This document shows positions 16,058 through 25,147 of a stretch of DNA of 64,000 nt, in pieces. Every line of letters begins with the position of its first letter. Position 1 is the first letter of the stretch. A program made the position numbers and the translations under genes. The stretch is from F23-D06 sp963643165 (GTDB lineage Bacteria > Bacteroidota > Bacteroidia > Bacteroidales > WCHB1-69). The stretch is taken from assembly GCA_963643165.1 (NCBI GenBank), contig CAVIJD010000006.1, forward strand, positions 1 to 64,000, in the 5' to 3' direction. Under the pieces are notes generated by a model. It ran no database searches. It saw only the letters and a list, made by a program, of their open reading frames with translations, and was not told where the DNA came from.

Positions 16058-16288
16058 ATGAAAAAAATCATCCTAAACCCCAGTAAAGACACGGTCACCA
16101 TTTGTCTTCCCACGGAATGGGTCGGCAAACCATTAGTCTGCATTCTCAAAGGATTAGAAGAGGAAAACGCGGAGGGAGTCGTATCGTACGTCAGCGAAGA
16201 TTCCATTTTTTACCGGGCGAAGCGTTATCGCGAGCAGCCCAAGCGAGCGAAGCACCGCACGAAGAGACTGCGCAAACGCGACATTTAG
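16058..16288 (+). CDS. Small protein with a strongly basic C-terminus, unrecognised
   Basis: The 76-residue product has an ordered N-terminal half (MKKIILNPSKDTVTICLPTE, then WVGKPLVCILK) and a very basic tail of about 28 residues with roughly half Arg/Lys (KRYREQPKRAKHRTKRLRKR). The pattern TVTICLPxEWVGKPL is reminiscent of small AbrB-like or DUF2080-like DNA-associated proteins, but I cannot assign a family. The tail suggests nucleic-acid binding. I prefer the ATG at 16058 to one 17 codons upstream, whose residues look like leader sequence. The stop overlaps the 3' end of the convergent folE by 4 bases. Confidence 0.7.
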   Translation: MKKIILNPSKDTVTICLPTEWVGKPLVCILKGLEEENAEGVVSYVSEDSIFYRAKRYREQPKRAKHRTKRLRKRDI

Positions 16289-16896
16289 TGGAGGTCGGCG
16301 CCGATCAGATGCATAAATTCTTGTCGAGTATTTTCATTTTTCAGGAATGCCCCGGTAAATTCGGAGGTGGTTGTCACGGAGTTCTGTTTTTGGATTCCGC
16401 GCATCGACATGCAGAGGTGTTGTGCTTCGATAACCACGGCCACGCCTAAAGGATTGAGCACTTCTTGCAGACAGTCTTTGATTTGGGCGGTGAGTCTTTC
16501 CTGCAATTGAAGGCGGCGGGCAAAACATTCCACCACTCTCGGAATCTTGCTCAGTCCGACAACGGTACCATTAGGAATATAGCCGATGTGTGCCTTGCCG
16601 AAAAAGGGCAACAGATGATGCTCGCACAAGGAATAAATCTCAATGTCTTTCACCACCACGATCTGCCTGTAGTTTTCGTGGAAGAGGGCACTTTGCAATA
16701 TTTTCTTAGGGTCTATCCGGTATCCGTGCGTCAAGAAGTCGAGGGATTTGGCGGCACGCAGCGGGGTTTTCACCAAGCCTTCGCGTTCAGGATTTTCGCC
16801 AATGCTGAGCAGCAGGTTTCGGTAACTCTCAGCCATTTTATTCAAAGACTCCTCAGAAAGCTTGGGAATCGCATTGATAGAATCGGTAATGTTCAT
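16285..16896 (-). CDS. folE: GTP cyclohydrolase I
   Basis: FolE converts GTP to dihydroneopterin triphosphate, the first step of folate (and queuosine precursor) synthesis, in the cytoplasm. The 203-residue protein carries the hallmark zinc-site region SLCEHHLLPFFGKAHIGYIP (about 107-126) and VVGLSKIPRVVECFARRLQLQERL, and ends near the conserved TEFTGAF-type tail (SEFTGAFLKNENTRQEFM). Length is normal for the family. It lies three bases downstream of the metallo-hydrolase gene and is probably cotranscribed with it and the MORN-repeat gene. Confidence 0.96.
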   Translation of the reverse strand: MNITDSINAIPKLSEESLNKMAESYRNLLLSIGENPEREGLVKTPLRAAKSLDFLTHGYRIDPKKILQSALFHENYRQIVVVKDIEIYSLCEHHLLPFFGKAHIGYIPNGTVVGLSKIPRVVECFARRLQLQERLTAQIKDCLQEVLNPLGVAVVIEAQHLCMSMRGIQKQNSVTTTSEFTGAFLKNENTRQEFMHLIGADLH

Positions 16897-16899
16897 CTC

Positions 16900-17598
16900 T
16901 TAAAGTAAAAACGGATTAGTAGATTTTTCTTTTCCAACGGTCGTCGTGCCGCCATGGCCGGGGTAGATTACCGTGTTGTCGGGGAGGGTCAATATCTTTT
17001 GGCGGATCATCTGCAGCAGCAGTTCCGCATCCCCCGTGGGCAAGTCGCTTCTGCCCACACTGCCCTCAAAGAGCAAGTCGCCGCAGATCACAATTCCGTC
17101 AGCCTTGCTGTAAAGCGAAATGCTGCCGGCACAATGTCCCGGTGTATAAAGGACTTGCAGACTTTGGTGCCCGAACTCGACACAGTCGCCGTCGTCCAGA
17201 AAACGGGACGGCTCTGGCATGTCCTGCACAGACAAACCGAATGCCATGGCGTATGCGTACGCTTTCTGATAAACCGGAAGTCCCTCTTTATGGCACCACA
17301 CCGGAATATTAAACTTTTTGTTACAGAAAGGATTGCCCGCAATATGGTCGATATGCGGATGGGTATTCACGACACATTTTACCTGTAAATTATGCGCCGA
17401 CAGATAATTTTGCAGTTGCTCATTTTCGGCTTCTGCAATGTTGCCGGGGTCAACGATGATAGCCTCGCCGGTATCATCATGCAACACCATCGTATTGACC
17501 ATAATAGGGTTAAAATGAAAGGTGCGGATGGTCATATTGTCAGTTTTAGCGGTCAGCGTTTGCATAAATTCGGCAAGATTGATGCGTTTCTTTTCCAT
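16900..17598 (-). CDS. MBL-fold metallo-hydrolase (glyoxalase II-like)
   Basis: The 232-residue protein has the metallo-beta-lactamase signature THPHIDHIAGN (HxHxDH; about 79-89), with further metal ligands in YTPGHCAGS (His near 152) and ICGDLLF (Asp near 172) and the final His in YPGHGGTT near 215. Such proteins hydrolyse thioesters such as S-lactoylglutathione or related compounds; the actual substrate is not evident. Two starts are possible: the ATG at 17596-17598, six bases after the upstream stop, or an internal ATG at 17533-17535 (MTIRTFHF), which matches the usual family N-terminus better. Confidence 0.88.
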   Translation of the reverse strand: MEKKRINLAEFMQTLTAKTDNMTIRTFHFNPIMVNTMVLHDDTGEAIIVDPGNIAEAENEQLQNYLSAHNLQVKCVVNTHPHIDHIAGNPFCNKKFNIPVWCHKEGLPVYQKAYAYAMAFGLSVQDMPEPSRFLDDGDCVEFGHQSLQVLYTPGHCAGSISLYSKADGIVICGDLLFEGSVGRSDLPTGDAELLLQMIRQKILTLPDNTVIYPGHGGTTTVGKEKSTNPFLL

Positions 17599-17603
17599 CT
17601 TTG

Positions 17604-18923
17604 TTAAAATGGCTTTTCAGAAGAACTCTTTGTCGTATATAACTCTTTCACTTTATGACCATTAGAGAATAATACCCGATAATAGAGTTTTCCGTCGGGC
17701 TTATAGCACGACCACTTGCCGTCGCGCACGCGTCCTTTGAAACTTCCTTCAAAGTGTTTGGCACCGTTATCATAATATTCCACAAAGGGGCCGCTCTGCA
17801 CGTCATCCACAAAGTTCTGCTCGCGGATTTTCTTTTCAAGCACATTATAAAATGCCCATTTCCCTTGTTTCATATCGTTTTTGTACTTGCCCTCATTGAG
17901 AATTTTTCCGTTTTGGGCATATTCGTGCCAAAGTCCGGTTTTCAGATTGGCCTTATAGAGACCCTTGCGGGCCATCTTTCCCGTCTCTTCCCAATAATAA
18001 ACATATTCGCCATCGAGTTGGCCCGATTTATAGTGCATAGCATACTTTTGGGCTCCGTTTTCGTACCAGCCCTCCCAAAGTCCGTCCATCTCAGCATCTT
18101 TGAACGTGCCTTTGTCTTGCACTTTTCCGTTAGGGTAATAGGCCGTCCAGAGTCCGTTTTCCTTATCGTCGGCAAAAGGTCCCTCGCGTTGCAGTTTGCC
18201 GTCTTCAAACCAGGCGCGCCATGTGCCCTCGCGCTGGCCGGCGGCAAAGTTGCCCTTTTTCCAGAGCGTGCCGTCCTCATAAAAATAGGACCATTCGCCA
18301 TCTTGCAGACCTTTCTCAAAATTGCCGGTACTGCCCAAGTTGCCGTTGTCATGATAGAACTTCCAAATGCCTTGCTGCAGGTCGTTCACGGAAGAGCCCT
18401 CCATCTGCTTTTTGCCGTTGCGGTTCCACCAGCAGGCATAGCCCTCGAGTGCGCCGTTCTTATAAGTGCCCTCAAAATACTTGGCGCCGTCGTCGTAATA
18501 CTCCACGGCCGGACCGTTCACACTGTCATTCTCATAGACAACCTCCTTAAAGACTTTTCCGTTAGGATGATAGAAAATCCAATTCCCTGTGCGTTTGCCG
18601 TTTGCAAACTGGCCTTCGGACTCCACTTTCCCAGAGCGGAACCAACTCTTGAAAGGGCCATTCTGCGCATTGTACTCCTGTGCCAGCGAACGGTCGTCAT
18701 ACCAGACTTTCCACACGCCCGTCTTCTTGCCGTCCTCAAAATCGCCCTCCGTCCACTTGTTGCCGTTGTTGTGGTAGTAAATCCAATGTCCTTGTTCGAC
18801 GCCTTTTGACTTGATGCCGGCAGACATCAGGCGGTTGTTGTTCCAATAAGTTTTGACCGTATCCTGAGCGTAGCCGCACGTCAACAGAACCAGGCAAAAA
18901 AGCACGTTCGTAATCCTGCGCAT
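17604..18923 (-). CDS. Secreted MORN_2-type repeat protein
   Basis: A signal peptide (1-19, MRRITNVLFCLVLLTCGYAQ) is followed by about 16 tandem repeats of roughly 23 residues that fill the rest of the 439-residue protein. Each has the form G-x-W-x-x-Y/W-x-x-NG-K-x-x-x-EG-x-F-x-x-GK. These are MORN-variant (YwqK-like) repeats, thought to form elongated beta-sheet rods for binding. The partner is unknown. I chose the ATG at 18921-18923, because the longer frame starts only with TTG and crosses the -7 box. The metallo-hydrolase and folE follow on the same strand with gaps under 6 bases. Confidence 0.9.
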   Translation of the reverse strand: MRRITNVLFCLVLLTCGYAQDTVKTYWNNNRLMSAGIKSKGVEQGHWIYYHNNGNKWTEGDFEDGKKTGVWKVWYDDRSLAQEYNAQNGPFKSWFRSGKVESEGQFANGKRTGNWIFYHPNGKVFKEVVYENDSVNGPAVEYYDDGAKYFEGTYKNGALEGYACWWNRNGKKQMEGSSVNDLQQGIWKFYHDNGNLGSTGNFEKGLQDGEWSYFYEDGTLWKKGNFAAGQREGTWRAWFEDGKLQREGPFADDKENGLWTAYYPNGKVQDKGTFKDAEMDGLWEGWYENGAQKYAMHYKSGQLDGEYVYYWEETGKMARKGLYKANLKTGLWHEYAQNGKILNEGKYKNDMKQGKWAFYNVLEKKIREQNFVDDVQSGPFVEYYDNGAKHFEGSFKGRVRDGKWSCYKPDGKLYYRVLFSNGHKVKELYTTKSSSEKPF

Positions 18924-18944
18924 AAAATCGAAAAATTTGAGGCG

Positions 18945-18971
18945 CAAAAGTACAAAAAAATGCTATCTTTG
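18945..18971. promoter_or_regulatory. Divergent -7 boxes 11 bases apart
   Basis: CAAAAGTA (18945-18952, minus strand, toward the MORN-repeat gene) and TATCTTTG (18964-18971, plus strand, toward the PepSY-like gene) both match the Bacteroidetes -7 consensus. With so little space, polymerases on the two promoters should compete. Neither has a clear -33 TTTG at standard spacing. Confidence 0.5.
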
Positions 18972-18997
18972 TCCCTCATTTTAACAAAAGGATTCTT

Positions 18998-20659
18998 ATG
19001 AAAAAGATTGTTGCGATAGCCTTGCTTTTTTTCACTTTTCAAACAGTTGTCATACCCACAACTTTTGCCCAAAAGCTGAAGCCTGCCGAGGTGCCTGAAA
19101 ACGTAACGCAAGCCATGGACTTCCAGTACCCCTACGTCAAAGTATCTGCATGGCAGTTGGAAAACAACATTTACATTGCCACTTTCAAGGACGACGGATC
19201 GACGGGCAAGGCGCACATCACCCCCGACGGCAAATGGCTGCGCACCACCTACGACGTGAAGCGCGACGAGTTGCCGTCCGTCATCACCGAATACGTCAAA
19301 GCCAACTTTCCCGAATTCATCATCGACGTGTCGTGCCTGGAGGAGAAAGGCGACGAGGCTCTGCGCTATTACCTGGAAGTCAAGGAGGACGGCATCGGCT
19401 TCAAGCCCTCGATACTCTATTTCAGCAATGCCGGCAAATTGCTGTCCAGAAAAGACCCCGAGGGTTTCGTAGATCCTTTAGCCCCAAAACCGGACAAGAC
19501 CGCCGTGCAGAAGCCCGTGAAGAAGGATGAGTCCAAGCCGGCTGCCGCCAAAACCACGACGGCAAAGAGCGGCACAAATGCCAAACCGACAGCCTCAAAA
19601 CCGACAGCCTCAAAACCGACAGCCAAGCCAACAACCAAGCCCGTTGCTGCAAAACCGGCCGCCAAGCCCGCCGCCAAGCCGACATCAAAACCTGCTCCGC
19701 AGAAGCCTGCTGCAACGAACGACAAAAACAAGACTGAAGACAAAAAGAAAAAAGAGAAGCCGGAACCTGTCATCAAAGACGAATTCGGAAACATCGCCCT
19801 GAAAGAGAACACCATACCAGATGTGGTCAAAAAAGGATTGGCCAAGAAAGTGATGCACCCCGAAGAACTGCACTGGTTCAACATTGACAACGCATACGTG
19901 GCAAAGTGCATCAACAGCGGAAAGAAGACCTCCGTATATCTCACCAAAGAGGGTGTCTGGACCAAAACCTTGACCTCGCTGCCCGAAGAGTCGGTCACGG
20001 GTCCTATGCTCAAACATCTCAACGACTATTACAAAGGGTTCAAGTTCAAGTCGGCCCTCAAAGAGCAGCGCGCCGACAAGAACGACAAGACTATGGTTGA
20101 ATTTTATGAGAAGGCCAACTACAAGAACAAATTAGTGACCACCGTCATCTTTGACAAAACCGGCAAACTCATCCGCACCATTGATGCCGAGCCGCTGCCA
20201 GAAGTGGCTGAGGAAGAGTCGGCTGAAGATGCTGACTTGGAGCGTTACTACAAGAAAATGAACATGTCGCTCGACGACAACGGGGCCGACCGCATTCCGG
20301 AGAACATCCGCGCCGTGTTCAAACTGAAGTACCCTCGCATCACGAATGTGGAATGGAAAGAGAACGATGAGATGAACTACGAAGCGCACTATTACAGCGC
20401 ACGCGGCAAAGAGATCTGCGTCATCAACAGCCTCGGCACCATAGTGGAAACCATGGTACAAGGGAAACCGGACAATCTCTCCTCTGCCATTCAGGACTAC
20501 CTCAAAAAAGAATACAAAAACACGAAAGTCACTGAATTTTACACCGTCAAAAGAATCGCTGACAAACTTACGCTCTATAAAGTCATAGTTCAAGACAAAA
20601 AGACAAAAGAAGAATCAGAGTTGTGGTTCAACATGTCCGGGAAACCTTTCAACATGTAA
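18998..20659 (+). CDS. Secreted PepSY-like protein with a Lys/Pro/Ala-rich linker
   Basis: The 553-residue protein has a signal peptide (1-24). An N-terminal domain (about 30-150) resembles the PepSY-like/BLIP-like putative beta-lactamase-inhibitor family of Bacteroidetes: AMDFQYPYVKVSAWQLENN, then VITEYVKANFPEF. A low-complexity linker (about 165-250) is built from KPTAS, KPTA and KPAA units. Two or three more PepSY-like segments follow, for example NIRAVFKLKYPRITNVEWKE and QDYLKKEYKNTKVTEFY. The function of this family is unknown; the fold is usually regulatory or binding. The gene ends 6 bases before the 1493-residue gene, so the two probably form an operon. Confidence 0.85.
   Translation: MKKIVAIALLFFTFQTVVIPTTFAQKLKPAEVPENVTQAMDFQYPYVKVSAWQLENNIYIATFKDDGSTGKAHITPDGKWLRTTYDVKRDELPSVITEYVKANFPEFIIDVSCLEEKGDEALRYYLEVKEDGIGFKPSILYFSNAGKLLSRKDPEGFVDPLAPKPDKTAVQKPVKKDESKPAAAKTTTAKSGTNAKPTASKPTASKPTAKPTTKPVAAKPAAKPAAKPTSKPAPQKPAATNDKNKTEDKKKKEKPEPVIKDEFGNIALKENTIPDVVKKGLAKKVMHPEELHWFNIDNAYVAKCINSGKKTSVYLTKEGVWTKTLTSLPEESVTGPMLKHLNDYYKGFKFKSALKEQRADKNDKTMVEFYEKANYKNKLVTTVIFDKTGKLIRTIDAEPLPEVAEEESAEDADLERYYKKMNMSLDDNGADRIPENIRAVFKLKYPRITNVEWKENDEMNYEAHYYSARGKEICVINSLGTIVETMVQGKPDNLSSAIQDYLKKEYKNTKVTEFYTVKRIADKLTLYKVIVQDKKTKEESELWFNMSGKPFNM
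19586..19624 (+). repeat. 15-bp tandem repeat in the PepSY-protein linker
   Basis: CCGACAGCCTCAAAA occurs twice in full and once in part (2.6 copies), encoding repeated KPTAS pentapeptides. The copies are identical in DNA, which suggests recent slippage expansion. Confidence 0.9.
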
Positions 20660-20665
20660 TCGCTC

Positions 20666-23600
20666 ATGAAAAGATTTTTTCTGCTGACCTCGTTGCTGCT
20701 TGTCCTGTTCTCCCTGCAGGCGCAGCGTTTCAAAGCCTTCACAGAAGACCCCGCCAACACGGTGGAAGAGATGAAACAATACCTCTCCACCGTCTCGAAA
20801 GACCGCCAAAGCGAGGCAAAAGACATGCTCGACGAGTTCACGCAGTTTTGGACCACGGGCATTGACCCCGACAACCAGCAGACTTTCCTGCGCGAAGCTA
20901 ACTTCTTGCTGCACCGCAAATTCAGGCCCATACCGCAATTCAGGTCCTACCTGCATGCCTATATGTCGTTTGCTGCCGGCGACTATGCAGCGGAGACCGA
21001 GACCTGGGGCAAGATTGTAGAGTATCATGCCACCCACCAGACCACCCGTTTCCAAGAGAACATGCTGCTGTACGAGCGTTTTTTCAAAAACAACACCCTC
21101 TATCAGGAAGACAATGTAAGGTGGGAAGCATTAGGGCAGGCAACAGTTATGGGGTTCGACAAAGAGCCCTATTTTGATTTTCAGGAGATTGACCTCCTGG
21201 GGCACTCCGTCAAGGACAGTCTTACCGTAAAAGGGGTGAGCGGCCGTTACTATCCCGAGAAAATCCGGTTTGACGCCAAACAAGGCATTGTTTTTTGGGA
21301 ACGGGCAGGGTTGCCCGAAGACGTGCGGGCCGAATTTGGCGCGTTCAGCATCGACATGCGGTTCCCGAAAGTGCAGGCCGAGAATGCCACATTCTATTAT
21401 CCGGCACTGTTCGACCACCCCATCAAAGGCATCGTCACTGACAAGGCCGTGCTGCCCACCTCAGAAGAGAAAGCAACCTATCCCCGCTTTGTAAGTTATG
21501 ACAAAACATTGACCATCAACAATCTATACCCTGACGTGAACTATATCGGCGGCTTCGAGTTGCGGGGGGCTTCCATCTATGGCAACTCCTCGGGCGACAC
21601 GCTGGCGAATGTCACCATCATGCGTGACGGCAAAGTCATCATACGGGCGGCATCGCGGAGTTTCCTGATCCGGCCTACCAACCTGCTGTCAGAAGACTCG
21701 AAAGTGAGCATCTATATTGACGAAGACTCCATCTTCCACCCTGCCGCCAACTTCAAATTCAACAACGAGACCAAAGAGTTGCTCATCTCCCGTCCGAAAC
21801 TGGGTGTCGGGCGGTCGCCGTTCTTCGACTCGTACCACAAGCTCGACATCACCGTAGAGTCCATCCAATGGAACACCTCCGAAGAGCGCATCGAATTCAA
21901 GCCCATCGTGGGCAATACCAGCGAGCAGTCGGCCATCTTTGAGTCGCAGAACTTCTACGACGAGTCTGTGATGCACGAAATCGCCGGCTTCAACAACGTG
22001 AACCCGCTCTACACCTTGTGGCAGCTCTTCTACTCCGGCGGCTTTGAAGACCTCACCATCGAAGAGGTCATCAACTGGTTTCACAAACCGCCGCTCGACA
22101 TCAAAGCCATGATGATCGACTTTGCCGCAAGAGGCTTCATCGAATATGACGTGGTGAACAACCACATCCACTACCGCAGCAAGATAGCCCAATACCTCAA
22201 CAACCAGGTCAAAAAGAAAGACTACGACTACATACGGCTGGAGTCCAAGACGCACTATGCCTCAATGGACCTGCTCACCAACGACCTGAAAGTTACGGGG
22301 TGCGACTTCTTTGTCTTAAGCGACCCGCAGATCGTAAACGTTTATCCCATGAACGAACGTGTCACCGTCAAGAAAAACCGCGACATGACATTCTCGGGGC
22401 GGGTCATTGGCGGTCTTTTCGACTTTGTGGCGCACAACTGCGAGTTCAACTACGACCGTTTTCTGGTTGACATGGATGTCATCGACTCGCTCATCATGTA
22501 CGTTGAAGACAAAAACGGGCAGATGGACATGTACGGCGACTATCCGCTGAAGCAGGTGCGCGGACGCATCGAAGAGCTCTCCGGAGTGTTGTATATAGAC
22601 GTGCCCGGCAACAAGTCAGGGATGACCGACTATCCCGACTATCCCATCTTCGAGGCCAGGAAGGGCGGCAAAGTGTTCTACGACCAACCCTACGTCTTAG
22701 GCGGCGTGTATGACCGCAACCGGTTCTACTATGCCGTCAACAAATTCAGGATTGTCAACCTCGACAACTTCGTCATTGACTCCATGAAATTCACAGGGTC
22801 ACTCATATCGGGCAACATCTTCCCCGACATAGCCGAGCCTTTAAAAGTAATGCCCGACTTCTCGTTCGGTTTCACCCACCAGGCTGCCGGCTTGCCCATG
22901 TACGGCGGCAAAGGCTCCTATCAAGGGGTCATCGACCTCAGCAACCGGGGGCTTCGCGGCAACGGGAACATTGACTACATCACCTCCCACACCGTCTCCG
23001 ACAGTTTGGTGTTCTACCTCGACTCCACCAACGGCGCAGCCAACAGCCACCTTGTCGAAGAGCAGCTTGGCGGCGTAGAATTTCCCGTGGCCTCCATGGA
23101 CGAGGGATACTTACATTGGGAGCCATATCAGGACCAGATGTTCGTCCACACCATCGACAACCCCATGTCCATCTTCAAAGAGACGGAGTTGACCGGCAAT
23201 TCCGTCATCACCCCGCATGGCATGTACGGCACCGGCATTGTCAAATTTGACCGCGCCGACATCACCTCGAGGAAATTCCAGTTCAAGCACCACGAGCTTC
23301 TTGCCGACACCGCCGACCTCCGCATCTACGACATACGGAAAGGCGAAGACATCGCATTCTCAACCGACAACTACAAGTCGCACATAGACTTCAAGACCCG
23401 TAAGGGTAACTTCAAAGCCAACGGCGAAGCCTCTGTCGTCTATTTCGTCAAAAACGAAATCAAGGCCAAATCTTCGGAGTTCGACTGGGACCCCATCGAC
23501 TCCACCCTGCTTCGTTTCAAGTGGGAAGACCCGCACAAGAACACCGACATTGACAACACCCCCTCGCGCGAGTTGGTAGATATGCACAGCACGGGCAACG

Positions 23601-25147
23601 AACTCTATGCGGCAGACCCCAACGTCGGCTACCAGTTCAACGCCGTCACCGCCGAGTTTGACTTTACCGAGAATGTCATCTATGCCCACGGCGTGCGCTT
23701 CATCAACGTGGGCGACGCGGCCGTAATTCCGGCAAAAGGCGATGTCATCATCCGAGAGAAAGCGGCCATGGACGAACTGAAGAAATCGCGCATCCTGGCA
23801 GGACGCGAGAACAAATACCACGAACTCTACGACTGCAACACCCGAATACACACCGTTTCAAAATTCTATGCCAACGGCTATTACGATTATGTTGACGAAA
23901 ACGAGCAGATACAGAAACTCTATTTTGACACCCTCTATTTCAACAAAGAGACCTACGGTGATGCCCGCATCCCCGCCGAGATGAACTTCCAGTTCAGCGA
24001 CCGGTTCGGTTTCAGCGGCCGTGCCGAACTGCACAGCACCCAACCGTTCCTCTCCTACTTCGGCGGCGTGGAGATCCGGCACGACTGCGACACGTTGCGG
24101 CACGCACCCATGAAGATCCTGCAGCAAGTGGACCCGAAAAACATCATGCTGCAAGTTCATGACCGCACCAAAGACATGGACGACCGCAAAGTGGTGGTGG
24201 CCATCACCTCGTCAAACAAGACAGGACGGATTTACACGGCATTCGGCGAGGCCAAAGACGAGTTTAACGACGCCGAATACATCAACGTGTTCGGGTACAT
24301 CACCTACGACCGCGAAACGCACGAGTTCAAGGCCGCCTCGATGGAGAAACTGCAAGACCCCTCCGTGCCCGGCAACATCATCACCCTCAACACCGACAAC
24401 TGCGTGGCTACCGGCACCGGCACTATAGACATGGGCACCAAACTCGGACGTGTCAAGTTCTCCACCAACGGCACAATCATCAACTACATCAAAGCCGACT
24501 CCGCCGAGATGCACCTCACCACCTCGCTCGATTTCTTCTTCAACGAAGAGTCGATGAAATGCCTCACCAAAACCCTGGAAAGCGCCTCCTCCTTAGATTT
24601 TGTGGATGTCTCTTCTGACGAGGCCTTCGACATGGCCCTGTATAATATATTAGGTAAGGAAGAATACCAACGCTACACCCGCAACGTGGCCCTTGGCAAC
24701 CAACGGCGGCTGCCGGAAGCCCTGCGCGTGAAGTTCCTCTTCTCCAACATCGACTTTGAATGGGACAAAGACCTGCACACTTTCAAGTCGCAGACCGTGT
24801 TGCCGCTCATTGTATGCAACGCCAAGCAGATTTACAAGATGGTGCCGGGACGTATCGTGATAGAAAAACGGGGCTCGCGCAACAGGCTGTACCTCTATTT
24901 CGAGATTGACAACCAATATTACTATTTCCAATTCGAGAACAACTCCGTATCGGGATACTCTTCCGACAAGGCTTTCAACGAGGCCATCAAGAACACTAAA
25001 CCCAAGAACAAGTCGCTTGCCCCTGACAACGCCAAGGGGTTGCCCTCTTTCTCCTACAAGTTAGGCAGTCTTGGCTGGAAAAACAAGTTCGTGAAGAAAT
25101 ATTTCACCAATATTGACAAAGAAGAAGACGAAGAAAACGACGATTAG
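20666..25147 (+). CDS. Very large secreted protein of unknown function (1493 residues)
   Basis: I do not recognise a named domain. There is a signal peptide (1-19, MKRFFLLTSLLLVLFSLQAQ). The chain is intact over 4.5 kb and dominated by beta-strand-like alternation with many short Asp/Asn/Tyr-rich motifs. It has no internal membrane helix, no Cys-rich or sorting domain, and an acidic end (DKEEDEENDD). A helical segment at about 30-150 precedes the beta region, and a short winged-helix-like segment with PLDIKAMMIDFAARGFIEYD lies near 475. No C-terminal T9SS signal is visible, so a periplasmic or inner-leaflet outer-membrane location is likely. It sits between the PepSY-like gene (6-base gap) and the DAHP synthase gene (0-base gap). 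Confidence 0.88.
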   Translation: MKRFFLLTSLLLVLFSLQAQRFKAFTEDPANTVEEMKQYLSTVSKDRQSEAKDMLDEFTQFWTTGIDPDNQQTFLREANFLLHRKFRPIPQFRSYLHAYMSFAAGDYAAETETWGKIVEYHATHQTTRFQENMLLYERFFKNNTLYQEDNVRWEALGQATVMGFDKEPYFDFQEIDLLGHSVKDSLTVKGVSGRYYPEKIRFDAKQGIVFWERAGLPEDVRAEFGAFSIDMRFPKVQAENATFYYPALFDHPIKGIVTDKAVLPTSEEKATYPRFVSYDKTLTINNLYPDVNYIGGFELRGASIYGNSSGDTLANVTIMRDGKVIIRAASRSFLIRPTNLLSEDSKVSIYIDEDSIFHPAANFKFNNETKELLISRPKLGVGRSPFFDSYHKLDITVESIQWNTSEERIEFKPIVGNTSEQSAIFESQNFYDESVMHEIAGFNNVNPLYTLWQLFYSGGFEDLTIEEVINWFHKPPLDIKAMMIDFAARGFIEYDVVNNHIHYRSKIAQYLNNQVKKKDYDYIRLESKTHYASMDLLTNDLKVTGCDFFVLSDPQIVNVYPMNERVTVKKNRDMTFSGRVIGGLFDFVAHNCEFNYDRFLVDMDVIDSLIMYVEDKNGQMDMYGDYPLKQVRGRIEELSGVLYIDVPGNKSGMTDYPDYPIFEARKGGKVFYDQPYVLGGVYDRNRFYYAVNKFRIVNLDNFVIDSMKFTGSLISGNIFPDIAEPLKVMPDFSFGFTHQAAGLPMYGGKGSYQGVIDLSNRGLRGNGNIDYITSHTVSDSLVFYLDSTNGAANSHLVEEQLGGVEFPVASMDEGYLHWEPYQDQMFVHTIDNPMSIFKETELTGNSVITPHGMYGTGIVKFDRADITSRKFQFKHHELLADTADLRIYDIRKGEDIAFSTDNYKSHIDFKTRKGNFKANGEASVVYFVKNEIKAKSSEFDWDPIDSTLLRFKWEDPHKNTDIDNTPSRELVDMHSTGNELYAADPNVGYQFNAVTAEFDFTENVIYAHGVRFINVGDAAVIPAKGDVIIREKAAMDELKKSRILAGRENKYHELYDCNTRIHTVSKFYANGYYDYVDENEQIQKLYFDTLYFNKETYGDARIPAEMNFQFSDRFGFSGRAELHSTQPFLSYFGGVEIRHDCDTLRHAPMKILQQVDPKNIMLQVHDRTKDMDDRKVVVAITSSNKTGRIYTAFGEAKDEFNDAEYINVFGYITYDRETHEFKAASMEKLQDPSVPGNIITLNTDNCVATGTGTIDMGTKLGRVKFSTNGTIINYIKADSAEMHLTTSLDFFFNEESMKCLTKTLESASSLDFVDVSSDEAFDMALYNILGKEEYQRYTRNVALGNQRRLPEALRVKFLFSNIDFEWDKDLHTFKSQTVLPLIVCNAKQIYKMVPGRIVIEKRGSRNRLYLYFEIDNQYYYFQFENNSVSGYSSDKAFNEAIKNTKPKNKSLAPDNAKGLPSFSYKLGSLGWKNKFVKKYFTNIDKEEDEENDD

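Noticed and set aside
17754..18809. 351-codon plus-strand frame opposite the MORN-repeat gene
   Set aside because: Its repeat structure only mirrors that of the real gene on the other strand, and it has no family resemblance.
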